DNA of 14,949 bases from Gallionella sp. GTDB lineage: Bacteria; Pseudomonadota; Gammaproteobacteria; Burkholderiales; Gallionellaceae. The notes beneath the pieces were generated by a model that was given only the letters and a program-made list of their open reading frames with translations, was not told the origin of the DNA and made no database searches. Position numbers and translations under genes: made by a program. Of this stretch, positions 1 to 9,056 are shown one piece after another; within the stretch, counting starts at the first letter, position 1, and each line of letters opens with the position of its first letter. Where the stretch lies: the NCBI GenBank assembly GCA_025362155.1, contig JANYHX010000134.1:1-14949 (forward strand), in the 5' to 3' direction.

Positions 1-1913
1 TCCGACCCTTTACCGCCGAAGTTGCCTTCTTCGATATATTTCTTGGCGTTATCCCAAGCGCCACCGCCGGCGGTCATCGAGATTGCCACGAAAATGCCGG
101 TGATGATAGTGCCGACCAGAACGCCGCCGAGTGCTTGTGCGCCCAGAGTCAAACCAACTATCAACGGTACGGCAATGGGTAACAGCGAAGGCACGATCAT
201 TTCCTTGATCGCAGCCTTGGTCAACATATCCACGCAGGTCCCATATTGCGGTTTGCCGGTACCTTCCATGATGCCGGGAATTTCCTTGAACTGACGGCGC
301 ACTTCCACCACCACTGAACCCGCGGCGCGGCCCACTGCTTCCATACCCATTGCGGCGAATAGATACGGCACCATGCCGCCGATAAACAGGCCGATGATGA
401 CCATGTGGTTGGACAGATCGAAGGTCGTGACCTCGCCCGCCATCTTAGCCTGCAGAGCATGGGTATAGTCGGCGAACAGCACCAGCGCGGCTAGACCAGC
501 TGAGCCGATGGCATAGCCCTTGGTGACAGCTTTGGTGGTGTTGCCTACTGCATCCAGCGCGTCGGTTATTTTGCGCACGTCCGGCGGCAATTTGGACATT
601 TCGGCGATCCCGCCAGCGTTATCGGTAATCGGACCATAGGCATCCAGTGCCACAATGATGCCGGCCATGGACAGCATTGAGGTCGCGGCGATGGCGATGC
701 CATACAGGCCGCCCAAAGCGAAGGAACCCCAGATTGCCAGGCAGACGACCAGCACCGGCGCGGCGGTGGCCTTCATTGATACACCCAGACCCGCGATTAC
801 GTTGGTGCCGTGTCCGGTGGTTGAGGCCTCGGCAATATGGCGCACCGGCGCGTATTCAGTAGCAGTGTAATATTCGGTAATCCATACCATCGCCGCGGTC
901 AGCGCCAGGCCGATCAGGGTGGCATAGTACAGATGCAGTGACGTAACCAGCTTGCCGTCTATCATCACACCTTCGCCCAACATCTTGGTGGTGATGGGGT
1001 AGAACGCGATTGCCGCCAGCACTGCGGAGACGGTCAGGCCGCGATACAGCGCGTTCATGATTTTGCCTCCTTCACGCGCCTTGACGAAAAAGGTGCCGAC
1101 GATGGAGGCGATGATGGAGAAACCGCCCAACACTAACGGATAAATGACTGCTTCGCGCGAACCGGTAATCAACAGGCCGCCCAGCACCATGGTCGCAATG
1201 ATGGTAACTGCGTAAGTCTCGAACAAATCAGCCGCCATGCCGGCGCAATCGCCGACGTTATCACCGACATTGTCGGCGATCACCGCCGGGTTACGCGGAT
1301 CATCTTCCGGGATACCCGCTTCAACTTTACCGACCAGATCAGCGCCTACGTCAGCACCCTTGGTGAAAATACCGCCGCCCAGCCGTGCAAAAATGGAAAT
1401 CAGCGAACCGCCGAAAGCCAGCCCCACTAAAGCATGAGTAGCTTCTTCGGTAGAGAATCCCAACATTATGGTAAGGAAAGCGTAATACCCAGCTACCCCG
1501 AGCAGACCCAAACCCACTACCAGCATGCCGGTTATTGCCCCACCTTTAAAAGATACATTCAACGCTGCATTCAGGCTTTCTTTCGCGGCTTCCGCTGTAC
1601 GCACATTGGCGCGCACCGATACGTTCATGCCGATATAGCCAGTCAATCCAGACAGGATTGCACCAATGGCGAAGCCGACCGCAGTTGGCCATTTCAGCGC
1701 AACCAGAATAACCACAAACAAGATTGCACCGACTATGCCAATCGTGGTGTATTGCCGATTCAAGTAGGCAGAAGCCCCTTCCTGTATGGCTGCGGCAATC
1801 TCCCGCATTCTTTCATTGCCAGCCGGTCTACCGACTATCCATTTGATGGAAAATATGCCATAAAAAATTGCAACAATGGCGCATAACAACGCAAATCCCA
1901 AACCACCTGACAT
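1..1913 (-). CDS. hppA: Membrane-bound K+-independent H+-translocating pyrophosphatase (3' end outside window)
   Basis: This integral membrane pump couples hydrolysis of cytoplasmic pyrophosphate to proton export. The start is ATG at 1911-1913 behind a strong GGAGGGG ribosome-binding site, and 637 codons are visible without a stop. Substrate-site motifs seen: [11 protein letters not shown] (residues ~188-198) and [19 protein letters not shown] (~214-232). The GNTTKAVT motif puts Lys at residue 461 and Thr at 464; family knowledge associates this Lys (Ala in K+-dependent enzymes) with K+ independence and H+ pumping. Near the window edge the protein reads [12 protein letters not shown]...KGS, the usual conserved C-terminal region, so perhaps 40-50 residues are missing. 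The protein is very hydrophobic throughout, as expected for a multi-spanning pump. It is on the same strand as the gamma-carbonic-anhydrase gene but 159 bp away, so it probably has its own promoter. Assignment is very secure. Confidence 0.97.
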   Translation of the reverse strand, partial: MSGGLGFALLCAIVAIFYGIFSIKWIVGRPAGNERMREIAAAIQEGASAYLNRQYTTIGIVGAILFVVILVALKWPTAVGFAIGAILSGLTGYIGMNVSVRANVRTAEAAKESLNAALNVSFKGGAITGMLVVGLGLLGVAGYYAFLTIMLGFSTEEATHALVGLAFGGSLISIFARLGGGIFTKGADVGADLVGKVEAGIPEDDPRNPAVIADNVGDNVGDCAGMAADLFETYAVTIIATMVLGGLLITGSREAVIYPLVLGGFSIIASIVGTFFVKAREGGKIMNALYRGLTVSAVLAAIAFYPITTKMLGEGVMIDGKLVTSLHLYYATLIGLALTAAMVWITEYYTATEYAPVRHIAEASTTGHGTNVIAGLGVSMKATAAPVLVVCLAIWGSFALGGLYGIAIAATSMLSMAGIIVALDAYGPITDNAGGIAEMSKLPPDVRKITDALDAVGNTTKAVTKGYAIGSAGLAALVLFADYTHALQAKMAGEVTTFDLSNHMVIIGLFIGGMVPYLFAAMGMEAVGRAAGSVVVEVRRQFKEIPGIMEGTGKPQYGTCVDMLTKAAIKEMIVPSLLPIAVPLIVGLTLGAQALGGVLVGTIITGIFVAISMTAGGGAWDNAKKYIEEGNFGGKGS

Positions 1914-2072
1914 GGTACCCCTCCCTAAAGATAAATCAGACACCGCTCTGACATCCAAATATATGCCAACTATATGTTAGAGCCCCCCAATGCAATTCAG
2001 GTATCCCAAATGCAAGCCCCTAGGATACTTCGGATTTTGGATAATGACATGATATTTTTTCGGCCGATGCAC
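1914..2072. other. hppA upstream region with relics resembling the 185-bp repeat element
   Basis: This 159-bp gap lies between hppA and the end of the carbonic-anhydrase-like gene and should hold the hppA promoter, though I see no clear -35/-10 pair. On the plus strand TTAGAGCC (1977-1984), AATTCAG (1994-2000) and CCCAAATGCAAG (2005-2016) all recur in the 185-bp element at 4742-4926 (at 4916-4923, 4754-4760 and 4767-4778). A 6-bp inverted repeat, GTATCC/GGATAC, lies at 2001-2006 and 2023-2028. There is no convincing terminator for the upstream operon. Whether this is a decayed element copy is an inference. Confidence 0.35.
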
Positions 2073-2612
2073 TTATCTTGAAGAGCTAGCGCCTATCCGA
2101 TGCAACTCGCTGGAATAGCAAGCCATCAATTCCACATAGCGCATGCTGTTGGCGCGCAGCGCGGTAATTTCTGCTTCAGTCAATGTACGCACCACTTTTC
2201 CAGGGCTCCCAATTACCAGTGAGTTATCAGGAATTGATTGGCCTTCGGTGATCAGCGTATTCGCTCCGATCAAACAATTTTTGCCAATAATGCTGTGATT
2301 GAGTACCACCGCCTTGATGCCGACCAGGCTGCCCGCACCGATAGTGCAGCCATGTAGTGTGGCTTGATGTCCCACAGTGACATCAGCTGCGACAATAAGG
2401 GGAGCGCCGGGGTCGGTATGCAGTATTGCGCCATCCTGGATGTTGCTGTTTTCGCCGATGTGAATCGGCTCGTTATCGCCGCGCAGCACTGCGTTGAACC
2501 ACACGCTGACATTATTTTCCAGAATGACCCAGCCAATGACAGAGGCATTCTCCGCAATAAAATGCCGCTCACCGCGCAGTTCGGGAATACGATCACCCAA
2601 GCGATATAGCAT
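2073..2612 (-). CDS. Gamma-class carbonic anhydrase-like hexapeptide-repeat protein (YrdA/PaaY type)
   Basis: The 179-aa protein has the imperfect hexapeptide repeats of a left-handed beta-helix, including RGDNEPIHIG (44-53), VTVGHQATLHGC (78-89) and IIGKNCLIGAN. The trimeric gamma-carbonic-anhydrase fold is expected. Three histidines fit the metal ligands: His65, His82 and His87, with the typical five-residue spacing of the last two. Family members bind Zn or Fe; some are carbonic anhydrases, while others (YrdA, CaiE, PaaY) have uncertain or thioesterase-like roles, so activity is not assigned. The start ATG lies 2 nt after the stop of the GlcG-like gene, implying translational coupling. It is the last gene of the minus-strand cluster. 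The fold is secure, the reaction less so. Confidence 0.88.
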   Translation of the reverse strand: MLYRLGDRIPELRGERHFIAENASVIGWVILENNVSVWFNAVLRGDNEPIHIGENSNIQDGAILHTDPGAPLIVAADVTVGHQATLHGCTIGAGSLVGIKAVVLNHSIIGKNCLIGANTLITEGQSIPDNSLVIGSPGKVVRTLTEAEITALRANSMRYVELMACYSSELHRIGASSSR

Positions 2613-2614
2613 GG

Positions 2615-3022
2615 CTAGTTTTTGCTCAGGGCAGCCACCCCTGCCGCCGCTATTTGCCCGTCCTGAAATGAGCGCACGCCGCTGATTCCTAGGCCACCCA
2701 CGACCACGCCATCTATCAACAGTGGTACACCGCCTTCGGCAGGGATCACACCGGGCAGGGCGAGATGGATCAATCGGCCGCTCAGTACTGCGTCTTCCGA
2801 AACTTTGGTTGGGCGTTGAAAAGCCACGGCCGCGTGGGCCTTGTAGATCGCCGTCTCCACGCTACCAAACTGGGTGGTGTGCTCGCGCTGCAAATACAGC
2901 AGATGACCGCCATCGTCCACCACGGCAATCACCACGCGCCATTCATTAAGTTTTGCTTCGCTTTGTGCCGCAGCGGCAATGCGCTGGGCATCTTCCAGAG
3001 TGAGAATGGGTTTGTCAGCCAT
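2615..3022 (-). CDS. GlcG/HbpS family (DUF336) protein
   Basis: The 135-aa protein starts MADKPILTLEDAQRIAAAA and carries the family core: VAVVDDGGHLLYLQRE-like strand and turn (~33-47), a middle KAHAAVAFQRPT segment and the glycine-rich GGVPLLIDGVVVGGLGISG stretch near the C-terminus. HbpS members bind haem or act as extracellular redox sensors, and GlcG is an accessory gene of glycolate operons; the molecular role of most members is unknown. No signal peptide is visible, so this copy is probably cytoplasmic. It lies 13 nt downstream of adk and 2 nt before the carbonic-anhydrase-like gene, so it is likely expressed with both. No glycolate oxidase genes are nearby, so a glycolate role is not supported here. 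Confidence 0.85.
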   Translation of the reverse strand: MADKPILTLEDAQRIAAAAQSEAKLNEWRVVIAVVDDGGHLLYLQREHTTQFGSVETAIYKAHAAVAFQRPTKVSEDAVLSGRLIHLALPGVIPAEGGVPLLIDGVVVGGLGISGVRSFQDGQIAAAGVAALSKN

Positions 3023-3035
3023 GATCAGGTCGCCA

Positions 3036-4738
<1,703 letters not shown>

Positions 4739-4741
4739 TTA

Positions 4742-4926
4742 GGAGCCTCTAAAAATTCAGAGTTCGCCCAAATGCAAGGCGCGGAAAAAATTTTAGTTCC
4801 GGCCAACCTAAAGGTTAACCTACGCTGAAACTTCGTTTTGCTGCGCCATATATGTTGGATATGTAAGCAAGAAATTTTTTCCGCAACACAGCAGTTGCGG
4901 ATGAAATGTGGGTTTTTAGAGCCTCC
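4742..4926. mobile_element. 185-bp MITE-like element with terminal inverted repeats
   Basis: The left end, GGAGCCTCTAAAAA (4742-4755), pairs with the right end, TTTTTAGAGCCTCC (4913-4926), with 13 of 14 positions matching. A second inverted pair lies inside: GCGGAAAAAATTT at 4781-4793 and AAATTTTTTCCGC at 4872-4884. The centre holds short palindromes such as GGTTAACC. It fills the whole space between the ycaR-like stop (2 nt away) and the kdsB start (3 nt away). Outer flanks CATTTA (4736-4741) and CATTAA (4927-4932) could be an imperfect target duplication. No transposase is encoded; the 64-aa open frame over it looks spurious. The terminal repeats and size suggest a non-autonomous element; a transcript could fold into a long hairpin. 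Confidence 0.65.
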
Positions 4927-4928
4927 CA

Positions 4929-5114
4929 TTAAATTTTTTCGGCTTCTTCCGAGGTGAGCTTGCGCGCTTCATCGACCAGCATCACTGGAATGTCGTCGGC
5001 TATTTTATAGGCCAAGCGGTCAGCTTTGCAGATCAATTCCTGAGCGGATTTTTTGTAGACCAGCGGAGATTTGCATAAGGGGCAAACCAGAATATCAAGC
5101 AGTTTGTTATCCAT
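4929..5114 (-). CDS. ycaR: Trm112/UPF0434 family small protein (YcaR-like)
   Basis: The 61-aa protein has the family pattern: [14 protein letters not shown] (5-18) with Cys11 and Cys14, a further Cys29, then [13 protein letters not shown] (34-46). Trm112 homologues bind zinc and activate methyltransferases in eukaryotes; the bacterial role is not settled. Its ATG lies within the end of lpxK, an 8-nt overlap, so translation is probably coupled. The order lpxK-ycaR-kdsB is the same as in E. coli, supporting the symbol. The stop is immediately followed by the 185-bp repeat element. Confidence 0.9.
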   Translation of the reverse strand: MDNKLLDILVCPLCKSPLVYKKSAQELICKADRLAYKIADDIPVMLVDEARKLTSEEAEKI

Positions 5115-6183
5115 GAGAGTCGATCTTTCGCAGTATGTGGTCTATCAGGGCTGGGTCAATTTGGGCATCCACACGCAATACCCAATATCGCGCATCAGCG
5201 AATGTAGCGCATTTTACCGCATCTTTTTCCGTCATGAGTATCACATCGCAATCTGCAAAAGCCAGATCGCTGGCCGTATAGGGATGATGGTCTGGAAATG
5301 CGTGCGGTGTGAATGAGATGCCCAGCGATTCCAGATGCTGGAAATAGCGTTGCGGATTTCCGATACCGGCAACAGCATGAATATTCCGTTTATGAAAATC
5401 GGCCGGAGCGGCCTTGTGAGTAGTGTCTAGCAAGTTATAAAAGGTCCAACCACTGAGACTCATCGCAAATTGGCCTGCAACGGTTTCGCCACCGTCAAAT
5501 TGAAATTCGCGCAGCGATTCGTTTGCTCCCTCTCCTTCTGGGAGAGGGTTGGGGTGAGGGAGAGCGAAGCGAGGGTTCCGGGCTTGCACGTTTACCACCA
5601 CGGCATCGACAGTTTGCAAACGCGATATGGGTTCGCGCAAAGGGCCAGCAGGGAGCATCAGGCCATTGCCAAATCCGCGCACACCGTCAATGACGGCAAT
5701 CTCGATATCGCGCTGCAAGCGGTAATGCTGCAACCCGTCATCACACAACACCACATCGCAGAGCGGATGAACTTGCAAAGCAGCGCGCGCAGTGGCGGCG
5801 CGATTCGCACCTACCCACACAGGACAAATATCGCGTTGCGCCATCAATAAAGGTTCATCCCCGACCTGAGTGCTAGTGCTCGATATGCTGACTTTTTGGG
5901 GTCGTGAAATGGTCCGACCATAGCCACGACTGATAATGAGCGGATGCCAGCCCAATTCAACAAGCTGTTGTGCCAACGCAAGCGTGAGCGGTGTTTTGCC
6001 GGTTCCGCCGACACTGATGTTGCCGATCACGATGACTGGCAATAGCAATTGATGACTGGTCAGCATGCCATTGCGATACATCTCGCGACGTACCGCCACC
6101 AGCAGGCGAAAAATCAGGCTAAGCGGGAAAAGAATCAGGTGCAGAGGAGTGATGCGATACCAATGATGTTGCAGCCAGTGCAC
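5107..6183 (-). CDS. lpxK: Tetraacyldisaccharide 4'-kinase, with a short in-frame repeat insertion
   Basis: LpxK phosphorylates the 4' position of the lipid A disaccharide at the inner membrane, using ATP. Visible motifs: an N-terminal hydrophobic helix (~11-31), P-loop [11 protein letters not shown] (54-64), SRGYGR (85-90), GDEPLL (108-113), CDDGLQH (147-153), PAGPLREP (178-185), AGIGNP (272-277), FPDHHPY (296-302) and MTEKDAVKC (317-325). Length is 358 residues against about 325-340 for the family. The surplus is residues ~201-225, encoded by a C/T-rich palindrome at 5509-5583. All catalytic motifs lie outside it, so the enzyme is probably functional; LpxK is normally essential. It sits 12 nt after exbD and overlaps ycaR. 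Confidence 0.96.
   Translation of the reverse strand: MHWLQHHWYRITPLHLILFPLSLIFRLLVAVRREMYRNGMLTSHQLLLPVIVIGNISVGGTGKTPLTLALAQQLVELGWHPLIISRGYGRTISRPQKVSISSTSTQVGDEPLLMAQRDICPVWVGANRAATARAALQVHPLCDVVLCDDGLQHYRLQRDIEIAVIDGVRGFGNGLMLPAGPLREPISRLQTVDAVVVNVQARNPRFALPHPNPLPEGEGANESLREFQFDGGETVAGQFAMSLSGWTFYNLLDTTHKAAPADFHKRNIHAVAGIGNPQRYFQHLESLGISFTPHAFPDHHPYTASDLAFADCDVILMTEKDAVKCATFADARYWVLRVDAQIDPALIDHILRKIDSHG
5509..5583. repeat. Palindromic-repeat insertion inside lpxK
   Basis: This stretch contains CCCTCTCC (5528-5535) and GGAGAGGG (5541-5548) as perfect 8-bp arms round a 5-nt loop, followed by TTGGGGTGAGGGAGAG. It aligns with the repeat at 4033-4067 in kdsB in the same orientation. Read on the minus strand it encodes [11 protein letters not shown], where the kdsB copy gives [11 protein letters not shown]. 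Edges are judged from the extra length of LpxK and are approximate. Confidence 0.75.
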
Positions 6184-6195
6184 GTTAGGGAACCA

Positions 6196-6615
6196 TTATT
6201 TAGATTGGTTTTGCGTGGTGAATGTGATCCGCCCATAGCCTGCTCGCCTTGCCGCTTCCATGACGTTTATTACGGACTGATGCGGCGCTTTAGCATCGGC
6301 GTTAATGACGATGGTGGGGTCGGTTTGATCGCCCGCCGCCTCTTTCAGTGCAGTGGCCAAGGCGTCCACTCCAGTATAGGACACTCCACGAGCATTGATG
6401 GCATAGTGCTCCGAGGCATCTACAGCGACGTTGATGAGATTGACTTTGGTGCTAGCAGAGGCTGCGCCCGCTTGCGGCAAGTTGATCTGCAATTCGGAAA
6501 ACTTGGCGTAACTGGTGGTGACCATCATGAAAATCAAAATTACCAGCAACACATCTATCATCGGAATCAGATTGATCTCCGGCTCTTCACGACTACGTCC
6601 CCGCTGAAAGTTCAT
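6196..6615 (-). CDS. exbD: ExbD/TolR family biopolymer transport protein
   Basis: This inner-membrane protein of 139 residues partners ExbB to harness the proton motive force for TonB-dependent outer-membrane transport. It has a short cytoplasmic N-terminus, one membrane helix (~16-35, INLIPMIDVLLVILIFMMVT) with the conserved proton-carrying Asp21, and a periplasmic domain from about residue 40. Its ATG is 6 nt after the exbB stop. No tonB is visible, so whether it serves TonB, Tol or a general envelope role cannot be read from the window; placement beside lpxK is usual in betaproteobacteria. Confidence 0.93.
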   Translation of the reverse strand: MNFQRGRSREEPEINLIPMIDVLLVILIFMMVTTSYAKFSELQINLPQAGAASASTKVNLINVAVDASEHYAINARGVSYTGVDALATALKEAAGDQTDPTIVINADAKAPHQSVINVMEAARRAGYGRITFTTQNQSK

Positions 6616-6621
6616 TCCCGA

Positions 6622-7230
6622 TTAACCGATGCGTTGACCATGCACAATCTCTACCAGCTTGACGGCTTGTTGCTCCATCTCGATGGTCAGACTATCCACT
6701 TTCGAACGGAAGTGACGATAGGCAATCATACTGGGAATCGCTACGATCAGTCCAAAGGCAGTGTTATAAAGAGCCACAGAAATGCCATGAGCAAGCACCG
6801 CCGGGGTATTGCCTACCGCAGTTTGCGAACCAAAAATTTCGATCATGCCGACTACGGTACCGAATAGCCCCAGCAATGGGCTAATGGAGGCTATCGTTCC
6901 CAAGGTGGTAAGAAAGCGTTCCAAATCATGGGAGACTGCTCGTCCTGCCTCTTCAACCGATTCTTTCATTACTTCGGGCGTGCTTTTGATGTTTTTTAAA
7001 CCAGCCGCAAAAATACATCCCAATGGAGAGCTCTTGGCAAGTTTGGTTAGCATGCCCTCGCTGACGCCGCGTTGCTTGAGTTCCTTAATGACTTCATCCA
7101 GCAGCGTGGGTGGCGCGACGCTATTGCTGCGCAACGCTATCGAACGTTCGATAATCAGACCGAGTGCAATGGCAGACGCTAAAATCAAAAAATAAATCGG
7201 CCAACCGGCCGCTTCAACAATTGCAAACAC
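6622..7230 (-). CDS. exbB: ExbB/TolQ/MotA family proton-channel protein
   Basis: The 202-aa protein has three predicted membrane helices: ~10-27, ~112-132 and ~147-170. The second and third contain the family stretch SPLLGLFGTVVGMIEIF and the HGISVALYNTAFGLIVAIP segment. It forms the inner-membrane motor with ExbD. The start codon is GTG (7228-7230), with GGAG 7 nt upstream, which supports this start. It is the first gene of the minus-strand cluster and diverges from xseA across a 346-bp intergenic region that must hold its promoter. Confidence 0.93.
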   Translation of the reverse strand: MFAIVEAAGWPIYFLILASAIALGLIIERSIALRSNSVAPPTLLDEVIKELKQRGVSEGMLTKLAKSSPLGCIFAAGLKNIKSTPEVMKESVEEAGRAVSHDLERFLTTLGTIASISPLLGLFGTVVGMIEIFGSQTAVGNTPAVLAHGISVALYNTAFGLIVAIPSMIAYRHFRSKVDSLTIEMEQQAVKLVEIVHGQRIG

Positions 7231-7373
7231 GCGGATTCTCCAAATGTGCTTAAATTAACAGGTCGCAACTGTAACGTGGTGCACCCACTTGAGCAACCTT
7301 TCTCACAGTTTACTTCAGCACTATTTTGCTAAGCTGGCATTTGAAAAGAGTATTTCTCTTTACTCACAAAACC

Positions 7374-7394
7374 TGTGGGTAACTTTGTGGATGA
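7374..7394 (-). promoter_or_regulatory. Pair of DnaA-box-like 9-mers
   Basis: On the minus strand TTACCCACA (7374-7382) and TCATCCACA (7386-7394) each differ by one base from the DnaA box TTATCCACA. They lie in the same orientation 12 bp apart. TTACTCACA at 7360-7368 on the plus strand is a weaker match with two differences. An AT-rich tract follows from about 7451. This might mark DnaA-controlled expression of exbB or xseA or a minor DnaA-binding locus. Chance cannot be excluded. Confidence 0.35.
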
Positions 7395-7444
7395 CTCTGC
7401 GGTCTAGTGCTTTAAGTTGGCGTGGCACAAGGGATTCTGTTACT

Positions 7445-7480
7445 TTGCCTCTTTTTTAAAAACCAATAATACACTATAAA
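7445..7480 (+). promoter_or_regulatory. Possible xseA promoter
   Basis: TTGCCT (7445-7450) could act as -35 with TACACT (7470-7475) at a long 19-bp spacing; TATAAA (7475-7480) is a better -10 but lacks a clear -35. The tract between is AT-rich. This is only a candidate. Confidence 0.25.
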
Positions 7481-7576
7481 AACAATTAGTTAATGTAAGT
7501 TTAGGGTTTTGTTGATGAGCGAAGCAGCGAAAACCCGCAACTTTCCTTGGAGTGTGGATTATTTTGAATTGTCAAT

Positions 7577-8956
7577 ATGCCATTTGATCTTTTTTTTGAA
7601 GAAAAAACACGTGTTTTTCGTGTTACTGAACTCAACTTTGCAATCAAACAGTTGCTGGAAAGTGGTATTCCTTTGTTGTGGGTTAGAGGGGAAATTTCCA
7701 ATTTTGTAAAGGCCTCTTCCGGCCATTTTTATTTTTCTTTGAAGGACGATCAAGCGCAAGTTCGCTGCGTGATGTTCCGGAATAAAAATCTTTTGTTGAA
7801 AGAACCCATTGCGAATGGTCAGCAGATAGAAATATTAGCAGTCGCTACTTTATATGAACAACGCGGCGATTTTCAGCTCACTGTCGAGCAAATGCGTCCT
7901 GCTGGTCTGGGCATACTGTATGAACAATTCGCCCGATTAAAGCAATTGCTGGAAAATCAGGGCTTATTCGACGCCGGACGCAAACGTGCCTTGCCCACAT
8001 TCCCTAAAAGCATAGGCATTATCACCTCACCCCAGGCCGCTGCCTTGCGCGATGTGCTCACTACTTTAAAGTTACGCCTGCCAAGCGTGCCTGTGGTGCT
8101 GTATCCCACGCCAGTGCAAGGGACAGGCAGTGCTGAGAAAATCGCGCTCACCATCCAACTCGCTAACCAACACGCAGAGTGTGAAGTGCTGATCCTGTGT
8201 CGCGGCGGCGGTAGCATCGAAGACCTGTGGGCATTCAATGAAGAAGTCGTGGCGCGCGCCATCGCTGCCAGTGAAATCCCCATCGTCAGCGGGGTCGGGC
8301 ACGAGACTGATTTCACTATCGCGGATTTCGTCGCGGACGAACGCGCCCCCACCCCCACTGCAGCAGCGCAACGCGCAGCCCCGGATCGTCTTGCCTTGCT
8401 CAGAGGTTTGCAAGACCAAGCACAGCACTTGCAACGCGCACAGCGCAATCGTTTGCAAAATGCGATGCAGTCATTAGATTATTTGCAACGCAACCTAGTG
8501 CATCCCGCACAACAACTACAGCGCCGGAATCAACAACTAGATCAACTGCAACAACGTATGCAGCGCGCCTTCACTTATGGACGGCAGCATCAATATTGGC
8601 AGTGGCAGTCACTCGTGCAACGGCTCCGCGCCGCAAGGAGCGACTTTGCCCCTCTCCAAGACCGGCAGGCCAACCTGGCGCAACGCTTGGTAAAGACTAT
8701 GCGTGCAGCGCAGACGCAGCGATTGGTGCATGCAAACAATGCCGCGCAGCATTTGATTTTGCTCGACCCGCAAAAAGTCTTGGCACGCGGCTACAGTATT
8801 GTGCATGACGCAAAGGGCAAGGTGGTGTCGGATGCGGGACAGTTGATTGCTGGTGCAGAGCTGCGCATTACCTTTGCCCACGGGTTAGCCTGGACTCAAG
8901 TAAAAAAATTGGGCAGCATTAGCTCATCCCAAGAAACCAACGATGATGCTGTTTAA
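7577..8956 (+). CDS. xseA: Exodeoxyribonuclease VII large subunit
   Basis: XseA is the catalytic subunit of exonuclease VII, which degrades single-stranded DNA to oligonucleotides in repair. The 459-aa protein shows the N-terminal OB fold (FRVTELN, LLWVRGEISN, GHFYFSLKD, QVRCVMFR; ~14-68), the catalytic domain with GIITSPQAAALRD (147-159), CRGGGSIEDLWAFNEE (208-223), GVGHETDFTIAD (239-250) and RAPTPTAAA (256-264), then a Gln/Arg/Leu-rich coiled coil (~270-400), and a C-terminal segment with LDPQKVLARGYSIV. A TGA four codons upstream in frame rules out a longer form, yet no good Shine-Dalgarno precedes the ATG; the nearest GGAG is over 20 nt away. The small subunit xseB is not in the window. 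Confidence 0.97.
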   Translation: MPFDLFFEEKTRVFRVTELNFAIKQLLESGIPLLWVRGEISNFVKASSGHFYFSLKDDQAQVRCVMFRNKNLLLKEPIANGQQIEILAVATLYEQRGDFQLTVEQMRPAGLGILYEQFARLKQLLENQGLFDAGRKRALPTFPKSIGIITSPQAAALRDVLTTLKLRLPSVPVVLYPTPVQGTGSAEKIALTIQLANQHAECEVLILCRGGGSIEDLWAFNEEVVARAIAASEIPIVSGVGHETDFTIADFVADERAPTPTAAAQRAAPDRLALLRGLQDQAQHLQRAQRNRLQNAMQSLDYLQRNLVHPAQQLQRRNQQLDQLQQRMQRAFTYGRQHQYWQWQSLVQRLRAARSDFAPLQDRQANLAQRLVKTMRAAQTQRLVHANNAAQHLILLDPQKVLARGYSIVHDAKGKVVSDAGQLIAGAELRITFAHGLAWTQVKKLGSISSSQETNDDAV

Positions 8957-8998
8957 ATGGATCGATGTCGCCGCGATGTGACTTTGTTACATAGCTCT

Positions 8999-9027
8999 TT
9001 GGGGCGCCGTCTTAATTACGGTAGAAT
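8999..9027 (+). promoter_or_regulatory. Candidate sigma-70 promoter of dapA
   Basis: TTGGGG (8999-9004), a 17-bp spacer and TAGAAT (9022-9027) form a plausible pair with a strong -10. Transcription would start near 9034, giving a leader of about 23 nt. The dapA start lacks a clear Shine-Dalgarno. Confidence 0.5.
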
Positions 9028-9056
9028 GCCCTCTTTATTTTTTCGACCTTCAAAAA

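Larger units (their letters stand above)
7231..7576. other. Divergent intergenic region between exbB and xseA
   Basis: These 346 bp hold no convincing gene. From left to right they contain the exbB Shine-Dalgarno (7237-7240), a small hairpin AAAGAG/CTCTTT (7345-7350 and 7356-7361), DnaA-box-like sequences (7374-7394), an AT-rich tract (7451-7496) and an inverted repeat GGGTTTT/AAAACCC (7504-7510 and 7530-7536) with a 19-nt loop. Short open frames cross the region, but none has a good start site or family resemblance. Promoters for exbB and xseA are expected here. Confidence 0.6.

Noticed and set aside
1434..1886. 150-aa plus-strand open frame opposite hppA
   Set aside because: Antisense shadow of a strongly conserved membrane pyrophosphatase; no own start signals or domain.
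6049..6867. 272-aa plus-strand open frame opposite lpxK, exbD and exbB
   Set aside because: It is antisense to three well-supported genes and its composition (His/Arg rich) is typical of a shadow frame.
7360..7500. Chromosomal replication origin
   Set aside because: Only two good DnaA-like boxes and no dnaA, dnaN, gidA, rpmH or parAB nearby. Kept only as a possible DnaA-binding region.
7504..7536. Rho-independent terminator at the GGGTTTT/AAAACCC inverted repeat
   Set aside because: The stem is 7 bp with a 19-nt loop and no T run follows; it also lies upstream of xseA, where no gene needs termination.
7509..7709. Alternative small gene or N-terminal extension ahead of xseA
   Set aside because: The frame differs from xseA and encodes a Phe/Leu/Cys-rich peptide with no family resemblance; xseA has an in-frame stop four codons upstream of its ATG.
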